Part shown: positions 52,119-59,957 of the stretch, in pieces
Layout: each line of letters starts with the position of its first letter
Position numbering within the stretch: the stretch's first letter is position 1
Source: an uncultured Blautia sp.
GTDB taxonomy: Bacteria > Bacillota > Clostridia > Lachnospirales > Lachnospiraceae
Assembly: GCA_958367245.1 (NCBI GenBank)
Contig: CATXEA010000006.1
Coordinates: forward strand, 1-64,000
Reading direction: 5' to 3'
Length of the DNA: 64,000 nucleotides
The notes under the pieces: model-generated
The model's input: only the letters and a program-made list of their open reading frames with translations
The model's database searches: none
What the model was told of the DNA's origin: nothing
Position numbers and translations under genes: made by a program

Positions 52119-53216
52119 TTATCGTTTTACACGCGCTCCGGCGCCGCTCATAATAGCTTCTACTTCTTTTTTGCTTGCCATAGTTGTGTCTCCAGGTGTT
52201 GTCATTGCAAGAGCACCGTGAGCTGCTCCGTAATTTACGGCAATTTCTGCGTTTCCGGTTGTCATAAGACCGTAAATAAGTCCGGATGCAAAGGAATCTC
52301 CTCCGCCTACGCGGTCCATAATCTCAAGACCTTTATATTCGTTGGAGTGATAAATTTCTCCGTCTGCCCAGCAGATAGCGCTCCAGTCATTTACAGTTGC
52401 TGTTTTTACCTCACGAAGAGTTGTTGCCACTGCCTTAAAGTTCGGATAAACCTCTGCTGCGTGATTAATCATCTTCTTGTAGCCGTCCAGATTCAGTTCT
52501 TTTAAGTTTTCATCGTTTCCTTCAATCTCGAAACCGAGGCAGGCTGTGAAATCTTCTTCATTACCGATCATAACGTCTACATATTTCGCAATCTCCTTAT
52601 TAACCTCCTGAGCCTTTTCCAGTCCTCCGATCGCGCTCCACATGGAAGGACGGTAATTCAGGTCGTAGGAAACTACAGTTCCATATTTCTTGGCAGTCTT
52701 AATCGCCTCCAGAACAGTTTCGCAGGACTGTTCGGATAAAGCCGCATAGATACCGCCTGTATGAAGCCAGCGCACTCCAAGCTCTCCAAAAATATACTCG
52801 AAGTCAAAGTCTTCCGGTGTTGCTTTGGAAATCGCTGTATTTGCACGGTCAGAGCAGCCGATCGCGCCGCGGATTCCGAAGCCTCTTTCTGTAAAGTTAA
52901 TTCCATTCCTGCAAACTCTGCCGATGCCGTCTGTTTTCATCCATTTGATGAGGGAGGTGTCCACTCCGCCCTGCAGGATGAAATCCTCCATAAGCATACC
53001 AACCTCATTGTCTGCAAAAGCTGTGATCACGGCTGTTTTGAGTCCAAAGCAGCGTCTTAAACCACGAACTACATTGTATTCTCCGCCGCCTTCCCATGCA
53101 CGGAAGCTGCGCGCAGTGCGGATTCTTCCTTCGCCCGGATCCAGTCTTAACATAACCTCTCCAAGGGAAACAGCGTCAAAAGTACATTCTTCTTTCGGTC
53201 TTAAATTCAGATTCAT
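52119..53216 (-). CDS. PfkB-family sugar kinase, probable 2-keto-3-deoxygluconate kinase
   Basis: The 365-aa product has the PfkB first motif EGGGEYNVVRGLRR (about 41-54), and the second with the catalytic Asp in DRVGGGDSFASGLIYGL (about 301-317). Next to KDPG aldolase and an IlvD/Edd dehydratase, the natural reading is 2-keto-3-deoxy-aldonate + ATP to KDPG. It is the last gene of the five-gene operon, 18 bases after the aldolase. A second PfkB gene (53897-54985) is in the same operon, so which is the KDG kinase is undecided. Confidence 0.82.
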   Translation of the reverse strand: MNLNLRPKEECTFDAVSLGEVMLRLDPGEGRIRTARSFRAWEGGGEYNVVRGLRRCFGLKTAVITAFADNEVGMLMEDFILQGGVDTSLIKWMKTDGIGRVCRNGINFTERGFGIRGAIGCSDRANTAISKATPEDFDFEYIFGELGVRWLHTGGIYAALSEQSCETVLEAIKTAKKYGTVVSYDLNYRPSMWSAIGGLEKAQEVNKEIAKYVDVMIGNEEDFTACLGFEIEGNDENLKELNLDGYKKMINHAAEVYPNFKAVATTLREVKTATVNDWSAICWADGEIYHSNEYKGLEIMDRVGGGDSFASGLIYGLMTTGNAEIAVNYGAAHGALAMTTPGDTTMASKKEVEAIMSGAGARVKR

Positions 53217-53234
53217 TGTTTTTCCTCCCTGCTA

Positions 53235-53873
53235 TTATCCGCGGACAGATGCAGCCAGCTCTACAGCTTCTTTTGTCATCTCTGCGATTTTGTCAAACTC
53301 TTTGTTTTTAATCATGTCGCCTTTTACCATCCAGCTTCCGCCGCAGCAGATAATCTTATCGAATCCAAGATAGTCTTTCAGGTTCTTTGTACTGATTCCT
53401 CCGGTCGGCATAAATTTCAGCATGGTATACGGAGCTGCCATTGCTTTGATCATCGGAAGTCCTCCTGCCTGCTCTGCCGGAAAAAATTTAACGGTTTTGA
53501 GACCCCTTTTAACAGCCTGCGCCACTTCAGACGGAGTGATACAGCCCGGAAGAACCGGAATCTCTTTTTCAAGACAGTAATCTACGATTTCCGCATCAAA
53601 TCCCGGACTTACGATAAATTTCGCTCCTGCTGCCACTGCACGGTCAACCTGCTCTGTCGTAAGAACGGTTCCCGCGCCTACAAGCATTTCCGGATATTTT
53701 TCACACATCAGACGAATAGATTCCTCCGCCGCATCTGTACGGAATGTAACTTCTGCGCATGGAAGTCCGCCTTTTACAAGAGCCTCTGCAAGAGGAACTG
53801 CATCTTTCGCGTCCTCTAATACAACAACAGGAACTACTGCAAAATCATAAAACTGTTCTTCAAGTGTTTTCAT
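53235..53873 (-). CDS. 2-keto-3-deoxy-6-phosphogluconate (KDPG) aldolase
   Basis: The 212-aa class I aldolase has CAEVTFRTDAAEESI near residue 36, GAGTVLTTEQVDRAV and the Schiff-base lysine in LKTVKFFPAEQAGG (about 128-141), then PTGGIS for phosphate binding. It splits KDPG to pyruvate and glyceraldehyde-3-phosphate, the last step of the Entner-Doudoroff route. It is flanked by the two PfkB kinases in one operon. Confidence 0.92.
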   Translation of the reverse strand: MKTLEEQFYDFAVVPVVVLEDAKDAVPLAEALVKGGLPCAEVTFRTDAAEESIRLMCEKYPEMLVGAGTVLTTEQVDRAVAAGAKFIVSPGFDAEIVDYCLEKEIPVLPGCITPSEVAQAVKRGLKTVKFFPAEQAGGLPMIKAMAAPYTMLKFMPTGGISTKNLKDYLGFDKIICCGGSWMVKGDMIKNKEFDKIAEMTKEAVELAASVRG

Positions 53874-53896
53874 TGTCTTTCATTCCTCTCTCAAAT

Positions 53897-54985
53897 CTAT
53901 CTTTTTATATCGTAATTCATATCCATCAGATTTCGAATGGTCTCTGCATCGTCGGTGATATTTCCATCTCCATGAATGGTATGCTTGATCGCGCTGCTTG
54001 CCACTGCGAAATTCAGCATATCCGAAGGCGTATACTCTTTCATCATTGCATAAATCAGACCGCTGGCAAAAGCATCGCCTCCGCCCACCCTGTCGAGAAT
54101 ATGGAAGGTAAAAAGCCTGCTTTCAAAGGTACGTCCTTCATACCACATATATGCTTTCAGACTGTTTTCACTGCCGCTGTGGGTATAGCGCACATGGCGG
54201 GCTATACATTTCAGATTGGGGTATTTTTTCACAAATTCCTGAAATACCATATCCTGCTGTTCGTAATCCGGCTGCAAAGGAATGTCATCCTTTATATCCC
54301 CTTTGGAATGGTCTTTTTCATCCTTCCAGAGATGATACGGCTCAATTCCAAGAAGCACATCCACATAGGGAAGGCATTGCGTACAAAAATCTCTCGCCTC
54401 TTCCCAGCTCCAGAGAGTGCTTCGGAAATTTCCGTCGAAGCTGATGGTAAGTCCTTTCTTTCTTGCAATTTTCAGACAGGTAAGAATCATTTCCCGGCAG
54501 TTTGGCGCAAGAGCAGGGGTAATTCCGCTTAAATGCAGCCATGTAAATCCGTCTAAAAGTTTATCGAAATCATACTGTCCGAAATCATATTCCGTAATGG
54601 CGCTGTTTTTCCTGTCATAGGTCACCTTTCCGGGGCGAATCCCGTAGCCTGTTTCCAGATAATAACATCCAAGCCTGTGCGTCGGGGTTTCCTTTGGCGT
54701 ACTCAGGATAACAGGAGCGCAATGTACGTCATTGCTCCTCAGCATACGGACAGCACTTTTTCCCAGACTGTTATCAGGTACAACGGTGAAAAAGGTGCTG
54801 TCAATGCCAAGGTTTGCAAGCGCCAGCGCTATGTTTGCCTCACTTCCGCCGTAGCTTGCTTCAAAGGATGACGCCATACGGATTTTTTCGTAATTAGGAG
54901 GAGTTAAACGGAGCATAATCTCTCCGATGGTGATGAATTTGTGTGTATAGCTCTCGAAGTTAGTTCCGTTTATCTTTGTTTCCAT
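53897..54985 (-). CDS. second PfkB-family sugar kinase
   Basis: The 362-aa product has EASYGGSEANIALALANLG (about 42-60) and the catalytic DRVGGGDAFASGLIYAM near residue 297. It is clearly PfkB but has an insert and weaker similarity to typical KDG kinases than its neighbour. It could be the kinase for a different keto-deoxy sugar or for a sugar arising from the same uptake, or a diverged copy. It follows the dehydratase by 20 bases and precedes the aldolase by 23. Confidence 0.78.
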   Translation of the reverse strand: METKINGTNFESYTHKFITIGEIMLRLTPPNYEKIRMASSFEASYGGSEANIALALANLGIDSTFFTVVPDNSLGKSAVRMLRSNDVHCAPVILSTPKETPTHRLGCYYLETGYGIRPGKVTYDRKNSAITEYDFGQYDFDKLLDGFTWLHLSGITPALAPNCREMILTCLKIARKKGLTISFDGNFRSTLWSWEEARDFCTQCLPYVDVLLGIEPYHLWKDEKDHSKGDIKDDIPLQPDYEQQDMVFQEFVKKYPNLKCIARHVRYTHSGSENSLKAYMWYEGRTFESRLFTFHILDRVGGGDAFASGLIYAMMKEYTPSDMLNFAVASSAIKHTIHGDGNITDDAETIRNLMDMNYDIKR

Positions 54986-55005
54986 ATGAGCCTCCTCTGA
55001 CGAAA

Positions 55006-56751
55006 TCAGTATTCCAGATATGCACCCTTCATCGGGCTTGCTGCATGCTGGCTGAACAGGCGAAGAACGCCGTTTTTGTATTTCGGTTCACGCGGTTTCC
55101 AGTTTTTGCGGCGCTCTTTCAAAACAGCGTCGATTTCTTCCATGGATTTGCGTTCTCCGTGAATACCGATAATATTTAACTTTCTGGCAGGTACGTCAAT
55201 CTCAATCAGGTCGCCTTCCTCCACCAGAGCGATAGGGCCGCCGTCTACTGCCTCCGGACTGCAGTGTCCGATTACCGGACCTGTAGATGCGCCGGAGAAA
55301 CGGCCGTCTGTAATAAGGGCAATGCTTCTTCCAAGTTCTTTGTCGCTGCTGATTGCCTCAGATGTATAGAACATTTCCGGCATTCCGCTTCCTTTCGGAC
55401 CTTCATAACGGATAAATACAGCATCGCCTTTTTTTACTTTATGTTTCAGAACTGCATCCAGACATTCTTCCTCACTGTCAAAAGGTCTGGCATTGAGCAC
55501 TGCCTGGAACATCTCCTTCGGACATGCAGTGTGCTTGATCACTGCTCCTTCCGGCGCAAGATTTCCTCTCAAAATAGCAATGCTTCCATCTGTTCCGATT
55601 GCGTTGTCATAAGAACGGATAATGTCTTCTTTTTTCAGATTCACGTTGTAGCGGGCATTGAAATCTTCCAGCCATTTGCCGCATCTTTCATAGAATCCGT
55701 TTCTCTTTAATTCATCAAGGTTTTCTCCAAGAGTCTTTCCGGTAACTGTCATCACATCCAGATGGAGATGCTCTCGAATCTCTTCCATAATCGCAGGAAC
55801 TCCGCCTGCATAGTAGAAGCATTCCGCAGGCCATCTTCCTGCCGGACGCACATCAAGAAGATAACGGGCATTTCTGTGAAGTCTGTCAAAGGTGTCTCCC
55901 GTAATCTCAATGCCGAATTCGTGAGCAATCGCCGGAATATGGAGCAGGCAGTTGGTGCTTCCGGAAACTGCCGCGTGAACGAGGATTGCATTTTCGAAGC
56001 TCTTCTCTGTGATAATCTCACTTGGGCGCATTCCCGGCATGGAAGCAAGCTTCACTGCCAAAGCTCCGGCCTCTCTGGCATAGGTAAGAAGATCAGGGCT
56101 TGTGGCAGGCATCAGGGCGCTTCCCGGAAGGGCAAGTCCCAGAGCCTCTGCCATAATCTGCATAGTGGAGGCTGTTCCGATGAAAGAGCAGGCTCCGCAG
56201 CTTGGGCAGGCATTGCATTTCGCCCAGTTCAGCTTTTCCTCGTCAATTTCACCACGCTGATATTTGGCGCTGTACATTCCCAACTGCTCCAGAGTGAGCA
56301 TTTCCGGACCTGCATTCATGGTTCCGCCCGGTACTACAACTGCCGGAATATCTACTCTTGCAAGTCCCATCAGGTTTGCCGGCATTCCCTTGTCACAGCT
56401 TGCCAGATAAACTCCGGCGTCGAAAGGTGTGGCATTTGCGTGTATTTCGATCATATTTGCAATCATTTCGCGGCTTGCCAGACTGTAGTTGATTCCGTCT
56501 GTTCCCTGACTTTCGCCGTCACAGATATCTGTACAGTAGTAGCGGGCGCCGTGTCCTCCGGCCTCTTCAATTCCTTTTCTTACTTCCTCAACAAGAATAT
56601 CAAGATGTCCGCTTCCGGGATGGCTGTCACCGAAGGTACTCTCAATCATGACCTGTGTCTTGGACAAATCTTCCGGCTTCCATCCTGTACCGATTCTCAG
56701 CGGATCCAGCTCCGGGGCAAGTCTTCGCATTTCCTGACTCTTTAATTCCAT
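55006..56751 (-). CDS. IlvD/Edd-family sugar-acid dehydratase
   Basis: The 581-aa Fe-S dehydratase has cysteines of the cluster in CTDICDG..., LASCDKGMPANLMGLARVDIP and CPSCGACSFIGTASTMQ, and the IlvD-type end. In this context (GntP permease, KDG kinase, KDPG aldolase) it probably converts an aldonate such as gluconate, galactonate or a related acid to the 2-keto-3-deoxy acid. Branched-chain IlvD is the alternative, but the ilv genes are absent. It is oxygen-sensitive by family. Its stop lies 20 bases before the next kinase. Confidence 0.85.
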   Translation of the reverse strand: MELKSQEMRRLAPELDPLRIGTGWKPEDLSKTQVMIESTFGDSHPGSGHLDILVEEVRKGIEEAGGHGARYYCTDICDGESQGTDGINYSLASREMIANMIEIHANATPFDAGVYLASCDKGMPANLMGLARVDIPAVVVPGGTMNAGPEMLTLEQLGMYSAKYQRGEIDEEKLNWAKCNACPSCGACSFIGTASTMQIMAEALGLALPGSALMPATSPDLLTYAREAGALAVKLASMPGMRPSEIITEKSFENAILVHAAVSGSTNCLLHIPAIAHEFGIEITGDTFDRLHRNARYLLDVRPAGRWPAECFYYAGGVPAIMEEIREHLHLDVMTVTGKTLGENLDELKRNGFYERCGKWLEDFNARYNVNLKKEDIIRSYDNAIGTDGSIAILRGNLAPEGAVIKHTACPKEMFQAVLNARPFDSEEECLDAVLKHKVKKGDAVFIRYEGPKGSGMPEMFYTSEAISSDKELGRSIALITDGRFSGASTGPVIGHCSPEAVDGGPIALVEEGDLIEIDVPARKLNIIGIHGERKSMEEIDAVLKERRKNWKPREPKYKNGVLRLFSQHAASPMKGAYLEY

Positions 56752-56826
56752 AGAAATTCTCCTCTCCGCCGTCCCTGTTCAAACACGCTCCAGGACGGTT
56801 CCATTATGCTTCTGTCGCAAATTTCG

Positions 56827-58185
56827 TTATGCAAAAAATGAAATAATAAGTGCTACGATAAATCCGGTTCCTCCAACCAGTGTCTCCATGATTGTCCATG
56901 TTTTTAAGGTTGTTTTTTCATCCATTCCAACAAGTGATTTTACAAGCCAGAAACCGGAGTCATTAAAGTGGGAGCATACAGTTGCGCCGCCTGCAACTGC
57001 TGCTGTCACACATGCAAGGTACAGTGGGGAAAGCTCTGCAATACCGGGCAGCGCTGCCACGATACCGGCTGCCATTGTCATAGCAACTGTAGCAGAACCT
57101 ACACAGATTCTTACAAGCGCAGCTACCACGAAAGCTACCACTACGATTGGCAGGCTCGCGGAGGCAACCGCATTTCCGATTACTTCTCCAAGTCCGGAAT
57201 ACTGCAGTACATAACGCAGTACGCCGCCGCAGGCTGTTACAAGAAGAATCAGACCTGTAGGCTCCAGAGATTTTGTCATAATCTTTTCAAGTTCTTTCAT
57301 AGAGTAGCCATGTTTCACACCAAGAATCAGCATCGCTGCGATTGTGGCAATAAGAAGGGCTACAAAAGGCTCTCCGAGGAAAGCAAAAATCGGAGCAATT
57401 CCGCTTAATGCAGGTACTACGCCTGAAATGGAATCCAGAATGATAAGTACCAGCGGAATCATAATAATTCCAACGATTGTCCAGAAGTTCGGAAGTTTTG
57501 ATTCATCAATGTCTTCCTGCTCTGCTACGTGTTCCGGAACAGGAACCATAAATTTATTTCCGCAGATAGCGCCCCATACAGGTCCGGCTACGATCATGGC
57601 AAAGATTCCGCAGAAAATACCTACCAGAATAACCCAGCCAAGTTCTACGTTCAGCATAGTTGCTACAAGAACAGGTCCCGGTGTCGGCGGGATGAACGCG
57701 TGTCCTACTGCAAGTCCTGCAAGTAATGGAATTGCATAGAATAAAGATGAGCGTTTTGTTCTTTTGGCAAGGGAAAATGCCAGCGGGATTAAGATAATCA
57801 GACCTGCGTCAAAAAATACCGGCATTGCAATAACAAGTCCTGTGATTCCAAGCGCCCAGGCTGCTTTTTTATCTCCGAAACGTCTGACCATTGTCACAGC
57901 CAGAGTCTGGGCGCCGCCCGATGCTTCCAGTATGGCTCCGAACATGGAACCAAGTCCTACGAGAAGCGCGATGCCTTTCAGGGTGTTTCCTATACCATCA
58001 TTTACAGCAGTTACAATGTCGTTAAATGGCATACCTGCAATCAGTCCGATTGCGATAGCGCCCACAAGAATAGCTACCATAGCCTGTACTTTGAATTTAA
58101 TAATCAAAACAAGCAGAATCGCAAGTCCGATTATTGCAGCCAGAATCAGGCGGGTAGGATCCAGGGTTGCTGTTTCGTTACTCAT
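56827..58185 (-). CDS. GntP-family gluconate/sugar-acid permease
   Basis: The 452-aa product has about 12-14 membrane helices and GntP motifs such as HAFIPPTPGPVLVATMLN, GLGSMFGAILEASGGAQ and VCSHFNDSGFWLVKS near the C-terminus. It imports aldonates with protons. It is the first gene of the operon, with a consensus promoter and twin operators upstream (58254-58324), and the dehydratase follows after 75 bases. Confidence 0.92.
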   Translation of the reverse strand: MSNETATLDPTRLILAAIIGLAILLVLIIKFKVQAMVAILVGAIAIGLIAGMPFNDIVTAVNDGIGNTLKGIALLVGLGSMFGAILEASGGAQTLAVTMVRRFGDKKAAWALGITGLVIAMPVFFDAGLIILIPLAFSLAKRTKRSSLFYAIPLLAGLAVGHAFIPPTPGPVLVATMLNVELGWVILVGIFCGIFAMIVAGPVWGAICGNKFMVPVPEHVAEQEDIDESKLPNFWTIVGIIMIPLVLIILDSISGVVPALSGIAPIFAFLGEPFVALLIATIAAMLILGVKHGYSMKELEKIMTKSLEPTGLILLVTACGGVLRYVLQYSGLGEVIGNAVASASLPIVVVAFVVAALVRICVGSATVAMTMAAGIVAALPGIAELSPLYLACVTAAVAGGATVCSHFNDSGFWLVKSLVGMDEKTTLKTWTIMETLVGGTGFIVALIISFFA

Positions 58186-58253
58186 AAAAAAACTCCTCCT
58201 ACATATCTCTTAGAATGCTGCATCTGCATTCTTTTTTCTTATTTCCTTCCATA

Positions 58254-58324
58254 ACATCTGACGTCTTTTGTTATTATGTCTAAATTATATATGCCCCATA
58301 TTTTTCATTCAATACATGTGACGT
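58254..58324 (-). promoter_or_regulatory. gntP operon promoter bracketed by two operators
   Basis: On the minus strand TTGAAT (58307-58312) and TATAAT (58284-58289) have a 17-base spacer. Two copies of ACGTCA-N-ATGT (complement at 58254-58264 and 58314-58324, differing only at the middle base) lie exactly 60 bases apart, one just upstream of the -35, the other about 20 bases past the -10. This is a likely binding pair for the neighbouring FadR-type repressor. Confidence 0.75.
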
Positions 58325-58350
58325 ATCTATTTTCCTTTCTATCTTTTACA

Positions 58351-58395
58351 CAAAAAAAGCACATCTATCCTCTTGGATAAATATGCCTTTTTGTG
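58351..58395 (-). terminator. terminator of the fadR-type gene
   Basis: On the minus strand GGCATATTTATCC and GGATAGATGTGC pair (G-U pairs allowed) around AAGA, then TTTTTTTGTG. It lies between the regulator stop and the gntP operators. Confidence 0.75.
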
Positions 58396-58444
58396 CAATA
58401 TATCTATTATTTTTTTTGAGTCATCTGTCTGCCGCCAAAAATCA

Positions 58445-59146
58445 TCAGACGTTTTCACCCATAAGCTTCATAATAGTCTGGCGGTTATATGTCAGGTGCA
58501 TAATCATTGCGCATCTCGCTCCCACAGAGTCTCTCCGCATAATCGCTTTCGTAATCGCCCGATGCGTCTCAAGGGTTTCGTCCTTTAACAGCCTGTGAGT
58601 AATATTGGCAAAGGTCAGAACTGCCTTATTGATAATCGGTATCAGGATTTCCACAACCTGATTTTTGCTGCACTGTGCAATACAGGTATGAAATTCTATG
58701 TCTTTGCTGATATGATTTTTTCCGCTCATATACAGCTCCTCTGTCTGGTCACAAAGCTTTTTCAGACGGAGCAGATCTTCTTTTGTCGCATTTTTGCAGG
58801 CTGCCGCTGCAATCTCCGGTTCAATCATAAGACGTACCTCGAAAAGATCGAGGGCAAGCTGATATTTGTTTTCTATTTTTCCAAGCCCAAGAGGGTCTAT
58901 GTCCAGAGGATTTGTATTTATCACATAAGTTCCGGAACCGCGGCGCACCTCCAGGATTCCTCTGGATACCAGACCTTTTACCGCCTCCCGGATTGTACTC
59001 CTACCTACGCCGAACTTCTCCGCAAGCTCAAACTCATTGGGTATCTTCTCCCCCGGTTCCACGGGCTGTTCCAGAATATATTTCATCAGCTCATCTTCTG
59101 TTTTTGCCCCAAGGGATTTCCTTTCTGATTTCTCAATGTATTTCAT
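58445..59146 (-). CDS. GntR/FadR-family transcriptional regulator
   Basis: The 233-aa product has an N-terminal winged helix (GEKIPNEFELAEKFGVGRSTIREAVKGLVSRGILEVRRGSGTYV, about residues 33-76) and a FadR-type helical effector domain (EVRLMIEPEIAAAACKNA ... DIEFHTCIAQ ... ETHRAITKAIMRRD) with metal-binding His residues (FHTCIAQ and TH). It presumably represses the gntP operon until an aldonate or keto-deoxy acid binds; direct repeats in its own promoter region suggest autoregulation. Confidence 0.9.
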   Translation of the reverse strand: MKYIEKSERKSLGAKTEDELMKYILEQPVEPGEKIPNEFELAEKFGVGRSTIREAVKGLVSRGILEVRRGSGTYVINTNPLDIDPLGLGKIENKYQLALDLFEVRLMIEPEIAAAACKNATKEDLLRLKKLCDQTEELYMSGKNHISKDIEFHTCIAQCSKNQVVEILIPIINKAVLTFANITHRLLKDETLETHRAITKAIMRRDSVGARCAMIMHLTYNRQTIMKLMGENV

Positions 59147-59173
59147 TTTTGTTCACACTCCCATTTATCGGTG

Positions 59174-59243
59174 ATTCTTTCACTTTACCCGCCAATTCTT
59201 TTACTTTAAGACTTATTCTAGCGAATTTTACCCTGTCATGCAA
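59174..59243 (-). promoter_or_regulatory. fadR-type gene promoter with 21-base-spaced direct repeats
   Basis: On the minus strand TTGCAT (59238-59243) and TAGAAT (59215-59220) with a 17-base spacer. Downstream are GTAAAAGAAT (59195-59204 complement) and GTGAAAGAAT (59174-59183 complement), 9/10 identical and 21 bases apart, about two helical turns. The repeats would be in the untranslated leader. Confidence 0.65.
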
Positions 59244-59318
59244 GAACAATCCTTTTTACCATTTATTACTTTTCACTTCGTTCACAGCGGCGAGTCAAAA
59301 TTATATACTGCTTTGCTC

Positions 59319-59348
59319 TTGACGTTACATATTATGTAATGTTATAAT
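59319..59348 (+). promoter_or_regulatory. promoter of the ArsR-like/MFS pair with operator in the spacer
   Basis: TTGACG (59319-59324), 18 bases, TATAAT (59343-59348) with an extended TGT. The spacer holds a perfect palindrome TTACATA-T-TATGTAA (59325-59339), which fills it between the two boxes. ArsR-type repressors bind such 7-1-7 dyads overlapping promoters, so the gene at 59388 probably represses itself. Confidence 0.75.
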
Positions 59349-59387
59349 CCATGTAATAATTTTAATATAAATGGGGAGGAATTTTGC

Positions 59388-59957
59388 ATGAAAAAAATAA
59401 TTGTTTTATCTACCAAAAAAGAACTGGAAATTTATATGAGTCCCTGTCGTCAGGAAATCCTTCGTGAGCTTCGTCTGGCAGGCGAACCGGTAACGCCAAA
59501 GTTTCTCGCAGACAGACTGAAAATCTCTCCGTCTTCCATTCAGTTTCATTTAAAGAAACTGGAAACACTGGGAATTGTAAGTCTTCACCATACGGAACTG
59601 ATTCGCGGGATTACCGCAAAATTTTATGTTCCTGCTGACGTTGATATCAGTATCGGATGTCATCTGGATGATTTTCGCCATGAGCGGGAAATCGTACTGG
59701 AAAATATGGTTCATAATGTTTTTCAGGGATGCTGTAAAGCCTTTTATGACTGCCCGAAAGATGCTATTGAAGACCCTTTTTCCAATATTCCCGCAGACAT
59801 CTTTACAGGTATCGCGTTTCTAACAGAAAACGAAATAACACAGCTTCGGAAAATCATCTTTGATTTTCTGGAATCTCACTCTCAAAAACGCCCGGACACC
59901 TATCCGTGGGAATATAGTTTACTTGCTTATAAAGTGAAGGAGGATGCAAATGAATAA
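59388..59957 (+). CDS. ArsR-like winged-helix transcriptional regulator
   Basis: The 189-aa product has a winged helix (PCRQEILRELRLAGEPVTPKFLADRLKISPSSIQFHLKKLETLGIVSLHHTE, about residues 18-67) with the ArsR-type beta-wing TELIRGITAKFYV, then an all-helical C-terminal domain that I do not recognise. It contains several cysteines (CCKAFYDCP) that could serve metal or redox sensing, but no classic ArsR metal site is obvious. It overlaps the MFS gene by 8 bases, typical of a local regulator of an efflux pump. Confidence 0.82.
   Translation: MKKIIVLSTKKELEIYMSPCRQEILRELRLAGEPVTPKFLADRLKISPSSIQFHLKKLETLGIVSLHHTELIRGITAKFYVPADVDISIGCHLDDFRHEREIVLENMVHNVFQGCCKAFYDCPKDAIEDPFSNIPADIFTGIAFLTENEITQLRKIIFDFLESHSQKRPDTYPWEYSLLAYKVKEDANE

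Noticed and set aside
58254..58324. CcpA cre site near gntP
   Set aside because: The palindromic boxes read ACGTCA-N-ATGT, unlike the cre consensus TGWAANCGNTNWCA; the FadR-type operator explanation is better.
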